From the NCBI GenBank assembly GCA_001602435.1, contig CP012156.1, positions 2,797,898 to 2,861,897 on the forward strand: DNA of 64,000 nt. The letters run 5' to 3'. Shown piece after piece: positions 1-8,555 of the stretch; the first letter of the stretch is position 1, and the number at the start of each line of letters is the position of its first letter. The translations under genes and the position numbers were made by a program. Source of the DNA: Hyphomonadaceae bacterium UKL13-1 (GTDB taxonomy: Bacteria > Pseudomonadota > Alphaproteobacteria > Caulobacterales > Aquidulcibacteraceae). The notes below the pieces were generated by a model. That model was not told the origin of the DNA. It saw nothing but the letters and a program-made list of their open reading frames with translations, and made no database searches.

Positions 1-320
1 AATCCCGACACCTGAGCTTTCGCTGCATCATACAATGCCTCAAATCGCAGCCGCCTTAATCGCGAGTCTCCTAGGAAAGGGTTGATGTTTGGCTGAACAT
101 GCGGCGGAGGCGGAAACACGCCTTTCGCCAAAGGCGCATCCGCGCCAGGTGTATCTGACACAGGTATAGAGTGAATATCCGCGTTAAAGCGCTCTTCAAA
201 CCCAATTGGTGGCTCTAGGTATAGAAGCCGGGTCTCGTGACCAAGCTTCTTTAGAGACAGAGAGAATAGGTCAATCCTGCGATCGACCAAGATGTTCTTG
301 TCCAAAAAGAGTATTCTCAC
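1..320 (-). CDS. Glycosyltransferase-like protein, N-terminal part (cut by window edge)
   Basis: An open frame runs from a GTG at 318-320 to the left edge without a stop, giving about 106 residues. The first strand (RILFLDKNI), the following helix and the second strand (LGHETRLLYLEP) look like the N-terminal Rossmann half of a GT-B glycosyltransferase that takes a sugar from a nucleotide donor. The Pro-rich stretch FPPPPHVQPN near residue 75 is also typical of linker loops in this group. A GGGG six bases before the GTG serves as ribosome binding site. It is the last visible gene of the minus-strand surface polysaccharide cluster, 235 bases after the 2-epimerase gene. The family call is by fold impression only, because the catalytic C-terminal half lies outside the window. 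Confidence 0.6.
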   Translation of the reverse strand, partial: MRILFLDKNILVDRRIDLFSLSLKKLGHETRLLYLEPPIGFEERFNADIHSIPVSDTPGADAPLAKGVFPPPPHVQPNINPFLGDSRLRRLRFEALYDAAKAQVSG

Positions 321-371
321 GATTTACCCCAGCTCTATTCATTTGTTACTTTGATTGGTCTTACAGAATAC

Positions 372-409
372 TTGTTCAACTCAGGCCCTGCGCAGAACTC
401 GTTGAACAA
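372..409. repeat. Inverted repeat in a 235-base intergenic gap
   Basis: TTGTTCAAC at 372-380 is matched by its perfect complement GTTGAACAA at 401-409, with 20 bases between. The gap 321-555 separates the epimerase gene from the glycosyltransferase and holds no convincing gene. It also carries a 9-base direct repeat AGGCACCAA at 428-436 and 476-484. The inverted repeat could be an operator with two half sites or a weak transcript hairpin. There is no T-run next to it, so it is not a standard terminator. Confidence 0.3.
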
Positions 410-555
410 AACCCAGCATGTCACTTTAGGCACCAACGTGGACTAACAAACAATCGTGTCTAATTCTACTATTTCAGGCACCAAAAACTGTGGCCCGGTT
501 TAAGGCCCAAAGAGGAAAAGTGGTACAGGCTAAAACTTCAGCGTAAGCTTGAAAG

Positions 556-1644
556 TCAGCCAGCAGCTAGAAGGTGCAACACGCAATCAGCAACCCGATC
601 GGCGGCTTTTCCACCACCAAAAAAGTCCACCGCTGGCTGTCCTGCTGGGCGAGCACGATTATATGCATCTAATATGGAATCCTTGTCGGTTTTCCCAATT
701 TCAGCCCAGCCATTTTCGAGCATGTCATGCCACGTATCTACTCGAAATAGCATGACTACTTTGGTACCAGACCATGCGGCTTCCCTTGGAAGTCCGCCGG
801 AATCGGTAAACACGCAAGACGCTCCTTCAATCAAGCCAAGCATATCTAGGTAGCCAACCGGATTAATAGGGCGAACTACTCCTAAGCTTCCAAACTTAGC
901 TTTTGCCGCTTCTAAAGCCGGAAGAGTCCGAGGATGTACCGGAAAGATGACAGGCACACCTATGACTTGCAACGCCTCAAAAATCTCTACAAAACGGTCA
1001 AGCTCTGATAGATCGGTGTTTTCTGGGCGATGCAGTGTCATCAAATGGTAGTTTGTTCCCTCAACGCCTAATTCCTGACGGACTTGATGGTTCGCCTTGG
1101 AGCGGTTTAAAACAAAGCAATCGCACAGCAAGTCGCCGGTCAGCTTGGATTTTTCCGCCAGGCCTTCTTTGGCCAAATTTTCCATGGCACGTGGTATCGG
1201 TGCAAGGTTCAAATCTGCGAGATGATCTGACATAATGCGGTTCAACTCCTCTGGGCGCCGCCGGTCAAAATCCCTCAAGCCTGCCTCCACATGAATGACA
1301 GGAATGTGCAGTTTCGCCGCCGCCAGCGCACCAGCAAGAGTTGAATTTGTATCGCCGTCAACCAAAAGCGCATCAGGCCGATTCTCCAGGAGAAAGCCTT
1401 CGATAGCACCCAACATTAACCCAGTGGCTACGCCCTGACTGTGTGAACCAACGGAAAAATTTGCAACTGGATCTGGCAAACCCAAATCTCGAAAGAAAAC
1501 TGAACTCATTGAATCATCGTAATGCTGGCCGGTATGAATCAATACTTCAGTCACGCCCCGACGCTTGAAGGCGTCATGAAGAGCAGGAGCTTGCATGAAC
1601 TGAGGGCGTGTACCCAGAACTCGGACAATTGTTGGTGTTTTCAT
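556..1644 (-). CDS. wecB: UDP-N-acetylglucosamine 2-epimerase family, divergent copy
   Basis: This 362-residue protein belongs to the non-hydrolysing UDP-GlcNAc 2-epimerases, which interconvert gluco and manno forms of UDP-2-acetamido sugars in the cytoplasm. Family signatures are present: GTRPQFMQAP (11-20), HTGQHYDDSMS (37-47), VDGDTNST (95-102), HVEAGLRDF (118-126) and PEELNR (131-136). The C-terminal nucleotide-binding loop differs from the norm, reading TDSGGLPREA (280-289) where the family usually has GGLQ, and lacking the usual TE(R/W) pair just after. Its start codon overlaps the stop of the deacetylase gene as ATGA. A second, more typical copy lies at 5300-6385, so this one may act on a modified sugar. 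The family call is firm; the exact substrate is inferred. Confidence 0.88.
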   Translation of the reverse strand: MKTPTIVRVLGTRPQFMQAPALHDAFKRRGVTEVLIHTGQHYDDSMSSVFFRDLGLPDPVANFSVGSHSQGVATGLMLGAIEGFLLENRPDALLVDGDTNSTLAGALAAAKLHIPVIHVEAGLRDFDRRRPEELNRIMSDHLADLNLAPIPRAMENLAKEGLAEKSKLTGDLLCDCFVLNRSKANHQVRQELGVEGTNYHLMTLHRPENTDLSELDRFVEIFEALQVIGVPVIFPVHPRTLPALEAAKAKFGSLGVVRPINPVGYLDMLGLIEGASCVFTDSGGLPREAAWSGTKVVMLFRVDTWHDMLENGWAEIGKTDKDSILDAYNRARPAGQPAVDFFGGGKAADRVADCVLHLLAAG

Positions 1645-2432
1645 CTTGCGCCCCTAGCTTCAGCAACCAGCTTATCTAGCCTTACCGCTTTGGCTTGCCT
1701 AGCTTTCATACTCTTTAGAATGTCGATCAGAAAGTTTCTCGCACCATAACCTTGATATACTTGATTTTTTAATATTGAAAAAGGTGCATCTTGAAGGTTG
1801 CGATAGCCTTTGGTTACATCTCTGCGATAACCATCATCGGGACAGTTTAAATAGATGAAAATGGGATGAACATTGAAAATTTTGAGGCCAGGCCCATTAA
1901 AAGGCACATGAGAAAGATCCCAAGGTTTATTGAGGTCAGCATGAACTCCATCCTCCCAGCAATAGCTCAACCGAGCTAAACCGTACTGATCAAACTGACC
2001 CTGACAGAAGGGCATACCCCAGTTCAGCACACTAACATCGTAAGTGAGCCCAGCCTCAGCCGTCATTTGTGCAATATTCTGTCCAAAGAAGTTTCGATGT
2101 GCTCGCAACCCTTTCGCATCAGGATAAAGGTCAAGAAGATCCAAAACTTTGCGTTTGAGGCCATGTTCTGCATGCGGCCTCGTGTTATCTGGATGAAGGC
2201 CAACCTCCAGCCAGCCAGGAGGGCGTTGTAGCAAGTCACTTTTGTGTGTAGCAAAGGCTGTTAATGGAATATCAAAGCTTTCTACGAGGCAAAGTAAATC
2301 CTCAACAGCGAAATCCGGTGCCCAATCTATGTCGCAACTTAGAGACCAAGAGGTCAATCGTTCTAAGTTGTAATGGGCAGCAAATGGGTCCTCTTTGAAA
2401 AGGGCCGCGACATCAATTTCTATCGAGTTCAT
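1641..2432 (-). CDS. Polysaccharide deacetylase superfamily protein (WbmS-like)
   Basis: The 263-residue product has features of the NodB/CE4-type deacetylase fold: SCDIDWAPD (32-40) with the metal-binding Asp pair, EVGLHPD (76-82) with a candidate metal His, and GLRAHRNF (108-115) around the usual Arg and His. Its overall layout, short and without a signal peptide, recalls the WbmS group found in O-antigen clusters such as that of Bordetella. It would act in the cytoplasm on a sugar precursor, for example by removing an N-acyl or N-formyl group. It overlaps both neighbours by ATGA, so it is probably translated together with the epimerase and the unknown upstream protein. The assignment to the superfamily is fairly good, the WbmS link is from memory, and the substrate is unknown. 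Confidence 0.65.
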   Translation of the reverse strand: MNSIEIDVAALFKEDPFAAHYNLERLTSWSLSCDIDWAPDFAVEDLLCLVESFDIPLTAFATHKSDLLQRPPGWLEVGLHPDNTRPHAEHGLKRKVLDLLDLYPDAKGLRAHRNFFGQNIAQMTAEAGLTYDVSVLNWGMPFCQGQFDQYGLARLSYCWEDGVHADLNKPWDLSHVPFNGPGLKIFNVHPIFIYLNCPDDGYRRDVTKGYRNLQDAPFSILKNQVYQGYGARNFLIDILKSMKARQAKAVRLDKLVAEARGAR

Positions 2433-3064
2433 TGACTACCTTTGTCCTTTGAAACGATTGGTATACTATGCAACTTCAGCAAATCGGGCACGCAAACGGT
2501 CTGGCCGGAAATACTACGTGACCAGTCGTTCGCCGCTTGGACCAATCTCAACTTTAGCCCAGCATACGGAAATCCAGCCCATAATTTGTCTTCCCCAACC
2601 AAAAGCATACGCGCATCCGCAGTGACAGCACTTCCGAAAACCGGATCAACAATAAAATCCCGACCGTTTACATCTACAATTACACGACCAAGCTGCAAAT
2701 CACCAATTTTAACTTGGTCAAAAACCGCGGGGAGTTCAGCGAGGCTTGCAATTGCAATAAACATTGTAACTCGTGCATCCTGAGCAGTAAGGGGCAATAT
2801 AATTTCGCTACTTTCAGTAGCCGCCACATAACAGACAATCCGATTCAATAGGTCCTGGGCATCCTTTGCCGGTGCCCGCAATGATGACAAGACGATTTCC
2901 AAATTTCCACGTTCGGATGGATGGATAAAGAATCGATTTGGCAGCGGCTGAAAAAGAGGCTCATCGCTGTTTATGAAAAGCTCGGATTCAGCAGGATTGG
3001 AACCTTCATTGGGCAAACTAGGTTTGACCTCCCTCCTGAAAAATCGCGTTAAAAACTTCTTCAT
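2429..3064 (-). CDS. Hypothetical protein of the polysaccharide cluster
   Basis: I do not recognise this 211-residue protein. It has a short basic N-terminus (KKFLTRFFRR, 2-11), no signal peptide and no membrane segment, and it appears to be a mixed alpha/beta soluble protein. The C-terminal third contains GRDFIVDPVFG and KLWAGFPYAGL, which have no signature known to me. Its stop overlaps the start of the deacetylase gene (ATGA), so a shared task in polysaccharide assembly is likely. The ribosome binding site before this ATG is poor. Another frame is open across the start region (43 codons, 3018-3149), so a different start or a frame error near 3060 is possible. Comparison with homologues would settle the start. 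Confidence 0.6.
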   Translation of the reverse strand: MKKFLTRFFRREVKPSLPNEGSNPAESELFINSDEPLFQPLPNRFFIHPSERGNLEIVLSSLRAPAKDAQDLLNRIVCYVAATESSEIILPLTAQDARVTMFIAIASLAELPAVFDQVKIGDLQLGRVIVDVNGRDFIVDPVFGSAVTADARMLLVGEDKLWAGFPYAGLKLRLVQAANDWSRSISGQTVCVPDLLKLHSIPIVSKDKGSQ

Positions 3065-3174
3065 GTCGCGCCAATCTCAATCCTTCTGTACCAAACGTTT
3101 CTAGTTGGGCAATCCGTTCGCTTACTAAAGAGTCGCAGCCAAAAGGCATGCTCTGCCCAAAAGTGCCAGAGTAG

Positions 3175-5091
3175 TTAGCAATTTCTTGCTTCCTTTCGCA
3201 TCAAATGTCCTTGGTCATGAAAGTTCTGATACCAAAGCTCAACTGACAATAGCCCCCAAAGCTTTCGGGAGAACGATCCCACGTCATCGAGTCCAGCAAG
3301 AATCGCTTTTTGCTTAAGATACGGTCGGCTGCCAGCCCGCTGGCTTGAAAACACATCATAGAGATATCCAGACAAAGAACCAGAGAACCATTCCTTTATC
3401 GGCACAGGGAAGCCCATTTTGTCTCGGCGCTCGACGAGTTGTTGCGGCAAAATGTCGGCAAAAGACGATCGGAGAATGCGCTTTGTCTGGCCTTCACCAA
3501 TCTTCATTTCCATGGGAAGCCGCGCAGCAAAGTCAACAATTGGTTGATCTAAAAATGGCACTCGTGATTCAAGCCCATGCGCCATGCCCATGCGATCCTC
3601 GACTTGCAAGAGCGCAGGAAGCAACCATTGAAAGTCAAACCGAGTCATCTTGTTCAATGCCTCATTGTCGGTGATGCCTGCTGCGTCAAAACTTTGCTTA
3701 AATCTTGTCTCGGTACCTGCCATTGGAAGCTCGCCCAAATCGACTTCCCCGGCCAAGTCATTCGCGCGGGAAATCAAGCGAAAATATCTTTCAGCTGGAG
3801 GCCCGAACAGGCCTTCTGCAAAAAATGTCCGCATAAGTGGCACATATTCCCGAAGCATACCAAGATTATTGGTGAGCGCCGCCAACCCAACAGGAGCAAA
3901 CCTCGCGTCCGCTGTTCCCATGATTTCACTTTTCAGTGCCTGCTCCAGATAGCCAATTAAATAGCGCGTGTAGCCTGCAAAAATCTCATCGCCGCCTTGG
4001 CCTCCAAGAACCACTTTCACATGCTTTGCGCACAGGCCAGATACCATGTACTGGGGAAAAGATCCTGGTCCTGCTATTGGCTGGTCGAGATGGTAGATAA
4101 CTTTTGAAATGTTATCCAAAAAATCTTGCGAGGTGATGTCAATTTGATGCAAGGTTCCGCAAGCCTCGTTTGCGGCGATTTGCGCAAAACTACTCTCATC
4201 ATAGCCGCTAAATTCAGTAAATTTCCCATGGAAAAAGTCTCGATTGTGATGACTCGAACCAGCTGACAAAATCGCGATTAGGCTCGAGTCCACGCCACCG
4301 GAAACATACGCACCAACTGGAACGTCGGCCCTCAAATGCAGACGCAGAGAGTCCTGAACCAATCCTCGAAGCTGAGCCTCAAATTCATCAGGGCGACCTA
4401 ATGCGGCATTGCCATAAGTTGGTAGCCAGAATTGGGAGATTTCAATTCTCCCATTTTCAATGCAAATGCTATGGCCGGGCAATAGCTGCTTCACATTTCG
4501 AAACATGGTTTGATCAGATAACGGAAATTGAAAATGCACGTAATCGGCAAATGCGTCTGCATCTGTTTCGATGTCGTCCAAAAATGGCAAAATGGCCTTC
4601 ATTTCAGAGGCGAAATAGAAAGCTCCGTCTATTACGGCATAGTAAAAAGGCTTTATTCCGTAAGGATCTCGATTAGCGACAAGCCTATTTGTTCGCGCGT
4701 TCCAATGTGCATATGCCCACATGCCGCGAAATTTTTTGACAGCATCATCTCCAAACCTAGCGTGAGCCGCAATAATTGTCTCGGTGTCTGAAGTGCCACT
4801 AAAGCGCCAATCGCTTTCGAGCTCTTCGCGAAGCTCCAAATAATTATATATTTCGCCATTATGAACTAGGACAGTCTGGTCCGGACCAACCATTGGCTGC
4901 GCCCCAGTCTCGCTCAAGTCAATAATCGCCAAACGGGCGTGGGCTAAGCCAACTCGATCATCCTGATCAGTCCAAATCCCCTCCCCATCCGGCCCCCGGT
5001 GACGGATCATTTTTAGCATTAGCTCAAGTTTACGCTTAAGCCCTCGCACGGGCGTACCGTCAATTGAAACAATTCCCGCAATCCCACACAT
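3175..5091 (-). CDS. asnB: Asparagine synthase (glutamine-hydrolysing) family amidotransferase, copy 1
   Basis: The 638-residue product has both AsnB domains. The N-terminal glutaminase keeps the catalytic Cys2 (MCGIAG), RHRGPDG (30-36), HNGEIYNY (77-84) and SDTE (101-104). The synthetase domain has the ATP-pyrophosphatase loop SGGVDSS (264-270). Such enzymes move ammonia from glutamine to an AMP-activated carboxylate. Cluster members in O-antigen loci are thought to amidate uronic acids rather than make asparagine, and that reading fits the diacetamido-uronic acid genes nearby. The start is fixed by the need for Cys at position 2, and a good site (GGAGA) lies six bases upstream. A second copy follows at 6450-8345. 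True asparagine synthesis cannot be excluded. Confidence 0.9.
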   Translation of the reverse strand: MCGIAGIVSIDGTPVRGLKRKLELMLKMIRHRGPDGEGIWTDQDDRVGLAHARLAIIDLSETGAQPMVGPDQTVLVHNGEIYNYLELREELESDWRFSGTSDTETIIAAHARFGDDAVKKFRGMWAYAHWNARTNRLVANRDPYGIKPFYYAVIDGAFYFASEMKAILPFLDDIETDADAFADYVHFQFPLSDQTMFRNVKQLLPGHSICIENGRIEISQFWLPTYGNAALGRPDEFEAQLRGLVQDSLRLHLRADVPVGAYVSGGVDSSLIAILSAGSSHHNRDFFHGKFTEFSGYDESSFAQIAANEACGTLHQIDITSQDFLDNISKVIYHLDQPIAGPGSFPQYMVSGLCAKHVKVVLGGQGGDEIFAGYTRYLIGYLEQALKSEIMGTADARFAPVGLAALTNNLGMLREYVPLMRTFFAEGLFGPPAERYFRLISRANDLAGEVDLGELPMAGTETRFKQSFDAAGITDNEALNKMTRFDFQWLLPALLQVEDRMGMAHGLESRVPFLDQPIVDFAARLPMEMKIGEGQTKRILRSSFADILPQQLVERRDKMGFPVPIKEWFSGSLSGYLYDVFSSQRAGSRPYLKQKAILAGLDDVGSFSRKLWGLLSVELWYQNFHDQGHLMRKEARNC

Positions 5092-5299
5092 AGAGTCTCT
5101 CCGGCTTCAAAAGGGCATGTCACATATTATCAGGATTCCACAATTCGCCTTGTGCCGTAGATCGTTGCGCAACTGCAAGACCCAGACTTCTTCTTATCTC
5201 ATTACCCTGCGCTTGGATCGTGGCTGATTGTGAGCACCATTTTACAGTTTTATCCAAAGCTCTTGTGCACGAAGAATGAAGGATGGCATGTCTTAGCGT

Positions 5300-6385
5300 T
5301 CATAGCCCAAACTCGTTCTCGATTATAGAAATAATCTTACCGCTTGAATCACCAACGCCATAATCGTCAATTTGTGAAATCGCGCGTGCCGGGCTTGAGT
5401 CATTCCATAAGCGGTTCCATCCTGCTTGAATGGTCTCAACCCACTCCGTTTCATCTCTAAGTGTAATGCAAGGTTTGCGATGAAAATATGCTTCTTTTTG
5501 CAAGCCCCCAGAGTCCGTCAAAACAAACTCACACGCCGCCAAGAGTGCATGCATGTCGAAGTATCCGACAGGGTCGATCAATCTGATGGCGCTATTATCC
5601 TTGAAGTATGACTTAAGTCTACCTATGACCCTTGGGTGCGCTGGCAGTACAATTTGAATTTGCTTTGCTTTCTCGGCTACAAAATCAATGATTGCGTCAA
5701 GTCGGCTAGCATCATCCGAGTTCTCCGCTCGATGGATTGTGCAAAGGGCAAATGGCTGGTTCTCGATACCCAATTTTGAGACTATTTTGGACAACGCCTT
5801 GGATTTACTTTTCGCAAACAAAGTTGCGTCAGCCATCACATCCCCGACCAGATGCGCCCCCGTCTCGATTCCTTCATTCTTGAGGTTCAAGACAGCCGTC
5901 CGGGTTGGACAGAAGAGTAACTTGGAAAGATGGTCTGCCATGACCCGATTTATTTCCTCGGGCATTTTGCGATTGAATGATCTGAGGCCGGCTTCTACGT
6001 GAAGCACAGGTATATGAAGCTTTGCGGCAGCAAGCGCACCCGCAATCGTAGAATTTGTGTCCCCATAAACTAAAACTGCGTCGGGCTTTAATTCTTCCAT
6101 GCAATCTTCGAGCGCTTCAAGCATTCGGCCAGTCATACGTCCATGACCGCCTCCACCTAAATCAAACCGCCTCACTGGCTTTGGTATTTCAAGCTCATCA
6201 AAGAAAACGTCTGACATCCCAGCATCGTAATGCTGCCCCGTGTGAATAATTGACTCCCGCAGAGTAAGTGACTGCTGAATCGCCCGATTTATTGGAGCGG
6301 CCTTGATAAATTGCGGGCGCGCACCAACCACAGTCAGAATATGAAAGCGATTGAGATCATTATTGGATACATCCGGGTTCGTCAT
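5300..6385 (-). CDS. wecB: UDP-N-acetylglucosamine 2-epimerase family, WbpI-like copy
   Basis: The 361-residue protein is a standard non-hydrolysing 2-epimerase. Motifs are GARPQFIKAAP (21-31), HTGQHYDAGMSD (48-59), YGDTNST (107-113), HVEAGLRSF (129-137), PEEINR (142-147), IHRAENSD (217-224) and TDSGGLQKEA (290-299). The stretch RDETEWVE (310-317) resembles the WbpI type, which converts UDP-GlcNAc3NAcA into UDP-ManNAc3NAcA, better than the usual TERPE of WecB. That makes it the best candidate for the last step of the diacetamido-mannuronic acid route whose other enzymes lie at 8556-12876. It stands between the two AsnB genes, 64 bases after the second. The family is certain; the WbpI role is inferred from motif and context. 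Confidence 0.92.
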   Translation of the reverse strand: MTNPDVSNNDLNRFHILTVVGARPQFIKAAPINRAIQQSLTLRESIIHTGQHYDAGMSDVFFDELEIPKPVRRFDLGGGGHGRMTGRMLEALEDCMEELKPDAVLVYGDTNSTIAGALAAAKLHIPVLHVEAGLRSFNRKMPEEINRVMADHLSKLLFCPTRTAVLNLKNEGIETGAHLVGDVMADATLFAKSKSKALSKIVSKLGIENQPFALCTIHRAENSDDASRLDAIIDFVAEKAKQIQIVLPAHPRVIGRLKSYFKDNSAIRLIDPVGYFDMHALLAACEFVLTDSGGLQKEAYFHRKPCITLRDETEWVETIQAGWNRLWNDSSPARAISQIDDYGVGDSSGKIISIIENEFGL

Positions 6386-6449
6386 TTATCTCATGCTCTC
6401 CGTAACTTTAAAACAAGATTGCCGCACGTGATCGAATGGACTAGCGAGG

Positions 6450-8345
6450 TCAAGCAACAATATCGTGGAGCTCGCACCAACGAGCAAGACATGCTAGCCG
6501 AAAGATTGCTGAGTTTGTTTCAGGATCTTCTCCGACACTCGCTAGTAGCCGTGTTACCTTTGTCCAATCGACCATTGCCGATAATCTTCTTTGATTCAAT
6601 TGGATAGTCTTAACAGCCCATGCTCCAAGATTCTTCCTCATCCACTTGTCCTGAGGAGTAACAAATGAAAGCTTCCTGCGCCGCTCCAGAATCCCTGTGG
6701 GGAGAATTTCAACCAATGCATCACGCAGCACTGCCTTGGTCCATCCGTTCCGGATTTTCAAATGCGCAGGAATAGCATTTGCGACTTCGACGACTTCTTT
6801 TGATAGGAACGGAAGTCGAGATTCTATCCCAAATGCCATCGCATTCCTATCCTCATATCGAAGCAAGCTAGGCAGCGAAGTTTTTGCGACCAGAGTGTTC
6901 AAGTGCTTTTCAATGGCCGTGCCCTTCGCCAAACTTGGAGCAATTACTTCAAATTCGCTGGACGTCACCTGAGTCTTCGGCGGCCATCTTCCACGTAACC
7001 ACGCGATCCGGCGACGCAATTTCTCAGGGAAAGCAGAATTAAAAGTAGCCTTAGCAAGCCCAACCAGTGACAGGCCCTTTATGTTCTTTGATAAACCTTG
7101 CGCTGCTTCCAACCAAGCCTTCACTCCGCCTGTATGAAGCAACGTGGCTAGCCAAGGACCAAAACAGTCTTCGTAGCCCCCGAACAATTCGTCAGCACCT
7201 TGACCGTCTAGCATCACAGAGACGCCCGCCGCTGCTGCGGTTTGAAACACCTTATATTGGGCAAGAATCGAAAGACTTGCGAAGGGCTCACCTTGCCTAA
7301 TCAGTAGAGTGTCTATCAGGGAGATTGCCTCATCTTCCACAAGCGTGACGTAGGTTAGATCCAGCCCTCCTTGGGCTACAACTTGCTCGACGTATTCGCG
7401 TTCGGAAATAGAGTCTCCCGACAAATCAGTGTCGTCGAAAACAGCACAAAAACATTGAAGCGGTCTCGTCGTCTCCCCCCGCTGGTTAGCTACCAATCGA
7501 ACAATGGCACTCGAATCCAACCCACCTGACAAACAGGCCCCAACCGTGACGTCCGCAACTTGCCGAAGGCGAACAGAATTCTCGAGCGCGGTTCGAAGGC
7601 TTAGCCTTGCGTCAGGCAATGCCATTACGTTAACTTCGGACCAATTCTCTTCGCCCTCCGCCCAGCTTTTGTCCAGCAGCAGTTTTGGCCCATCTGCACC
7701 TAGCTCATATGCGCGAAGTCCGCCTGCAGGGAGTCGGGAGACCTCAGAATAGAAGGTATCCTCACCCATTTCTACGATTCCATAATCTAAGAATCGTCTC
7801 GCAACCGTTTTATTCAGCTGTGCGGATTCTAGATAGCCCGCCTCTTGGAGAGCGACAATTTCGGAAGCAACAGCCAAGCCCTTTGCAGTCTCAGTTATGT
7901 GCAAAGGCTTTTCGCCAAAACGGTCACGTGCAAGCCAAAGTGAGGTAGTGCGCTGATCGTAGATAACGAAGGCGAACATGCCATCAAGCCGCGGGATCGC
8001 CTCGTAGCCCCATTGCATCCATGCAGCCAACAGCACTTCAGTGTCAGTCTCAGTGCTAAAAGTGTAACCTATTGCCTCGAGATCTTGGCGTATCTGCCTG
8101 AAATTGTAGATTGCGCCATTGAACACGATTGTTAGGGGCCCAAGCGACATTGGCTGCACGCCGAGATCACTCAAATCATAAATGGCTAAACGACTATGTC
8201 CTAACGTAAGTGGCCCAGAAGGGGTTTCAATAATGCAGGAGTTTTGGCCATCAGGACCTCGATGGCTAATTGCAGCTAAGGCTGAGATAACAGACTTTGT
8301 TTGGGCCTCTAATGTACCTCCTATGCTTGCCCAAAGCCCACACAT
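6450..8345 (-). CDS. asnB: Asparagine synthase (glutamine-hydrolysing) family amidotransferase, copy 2
   Basis: A 631-residue AsnB-type protein. I place the start at the ATG giving MCGLW, because the mature N-terminus must be Cys; a TTG four codons upstream would bury it. The glutaminase domain has SHRGPDGQ (27-34), FNGAIYNF (75-82) and ETDTE (99-103), and the synthetase domain has SGGLDSS (273-279). In the glutamine-binding loop it reads NGAIYN where copy 1 reads NGEIYN. The two copies differ widely outside the motifs, so they are old paralogues rather than a recent duplication, and they may amidate two different uronic acids in one repeat unit. Substrate is not known. An apparent remnant of another gene lies just upstream. 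Confidence 0.88.
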   Translation of the reverse strand: MCGLWASIGGTLEAQTKSVISALAAISHRGPDGQNSCIIETPSGPLTLGHSRLAIYDLSDLGVQPMSLGPLTIVFNGAIYNFRQIRQDLEAIGYTFSTETDTEVLLAAWMQWGYEAIPRLDGMFAFVIYDQRTTSLWLARDRFGEKPLHITETAKGLAVASEIVALQEAGYLESAQLNKTVARRFLDYGIVEMGEDTFYSEVSRLPAGGLRAYELGADGPKLLLDKSWAEGEENWSEVNVMALPDARLSLRTALENSVRLRQVADVTVGACLSGGLDSSAIVRLVANQRGETTRPLQCFCAVFDDTDLSGDSISEREYVEQVVAQGGLDLTYVTLVEDEAISLIDTLLIRQGEPFASLSILAQYKVFQTAAAAGVSVMLDGQGADELFGGYEDCFGPWLATLLHTGGVKAWLEAAQGLSKNIKGLSLVGLAKATFNSAFPEKLRRRIAWLRGRWPPKTQVTSSEFEVIAPSLAKGTAIEKHLNTLVAKTSLPSLLRYEDRNAMAFGIESRLPFLSKEVVEVANAIPAHLKIRNGWTKAVLRDALVEILPTGILERRRKLSFVTPQDKWMRKNLGAWAVKTIQLNQRRLSAMVDWTKVTRLLASVGEDPETNSAIFRLACLARWCELHDIVA

Positions 8346-8369
8346 GGTTGAACCCAATCTCGCTTTTTA

Positions 8370-8546
8370 CTAGAATTCAGTTGGAGATGGAGGGCCAAAG
8401 TAGCCGTCACCCCCAAACGTTGTAAGCTTTTTAAAAGTCAACTTGTAACCTTTGTTGGCGGACAAAGCTTGCCACATTTCTGAAGCAAATTCTTCGACGC
8501 TATACAGCTCACGAACATACCCCCAGAAAATCTCTCGTGAGATGGT
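8370..8546 (-). pseudogene. Probable 3' remnant of a lost gene
   Basis: Between the dehydrogenase and the second asnB gene an open frame of 58 codons ends in TAG at 8370-8372. It has no ATG, GTG or TTG near its upstream end. Its translation looks protein-like: TISREIFWGYVRELYSVEEF at the front, then a Lys-rich strand and the ending FGGDGYFGPPSPTEF. The frame is bounded upstream by a TGA a few bases after the dehydrogenase stop, as expected if a deletion joined that gene to the tail of another. I cannot name the parent family. It could also be chance coding-like sequence. Confidence 0.4.
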
Positions 8547-8555
8547 TCAACTGTA

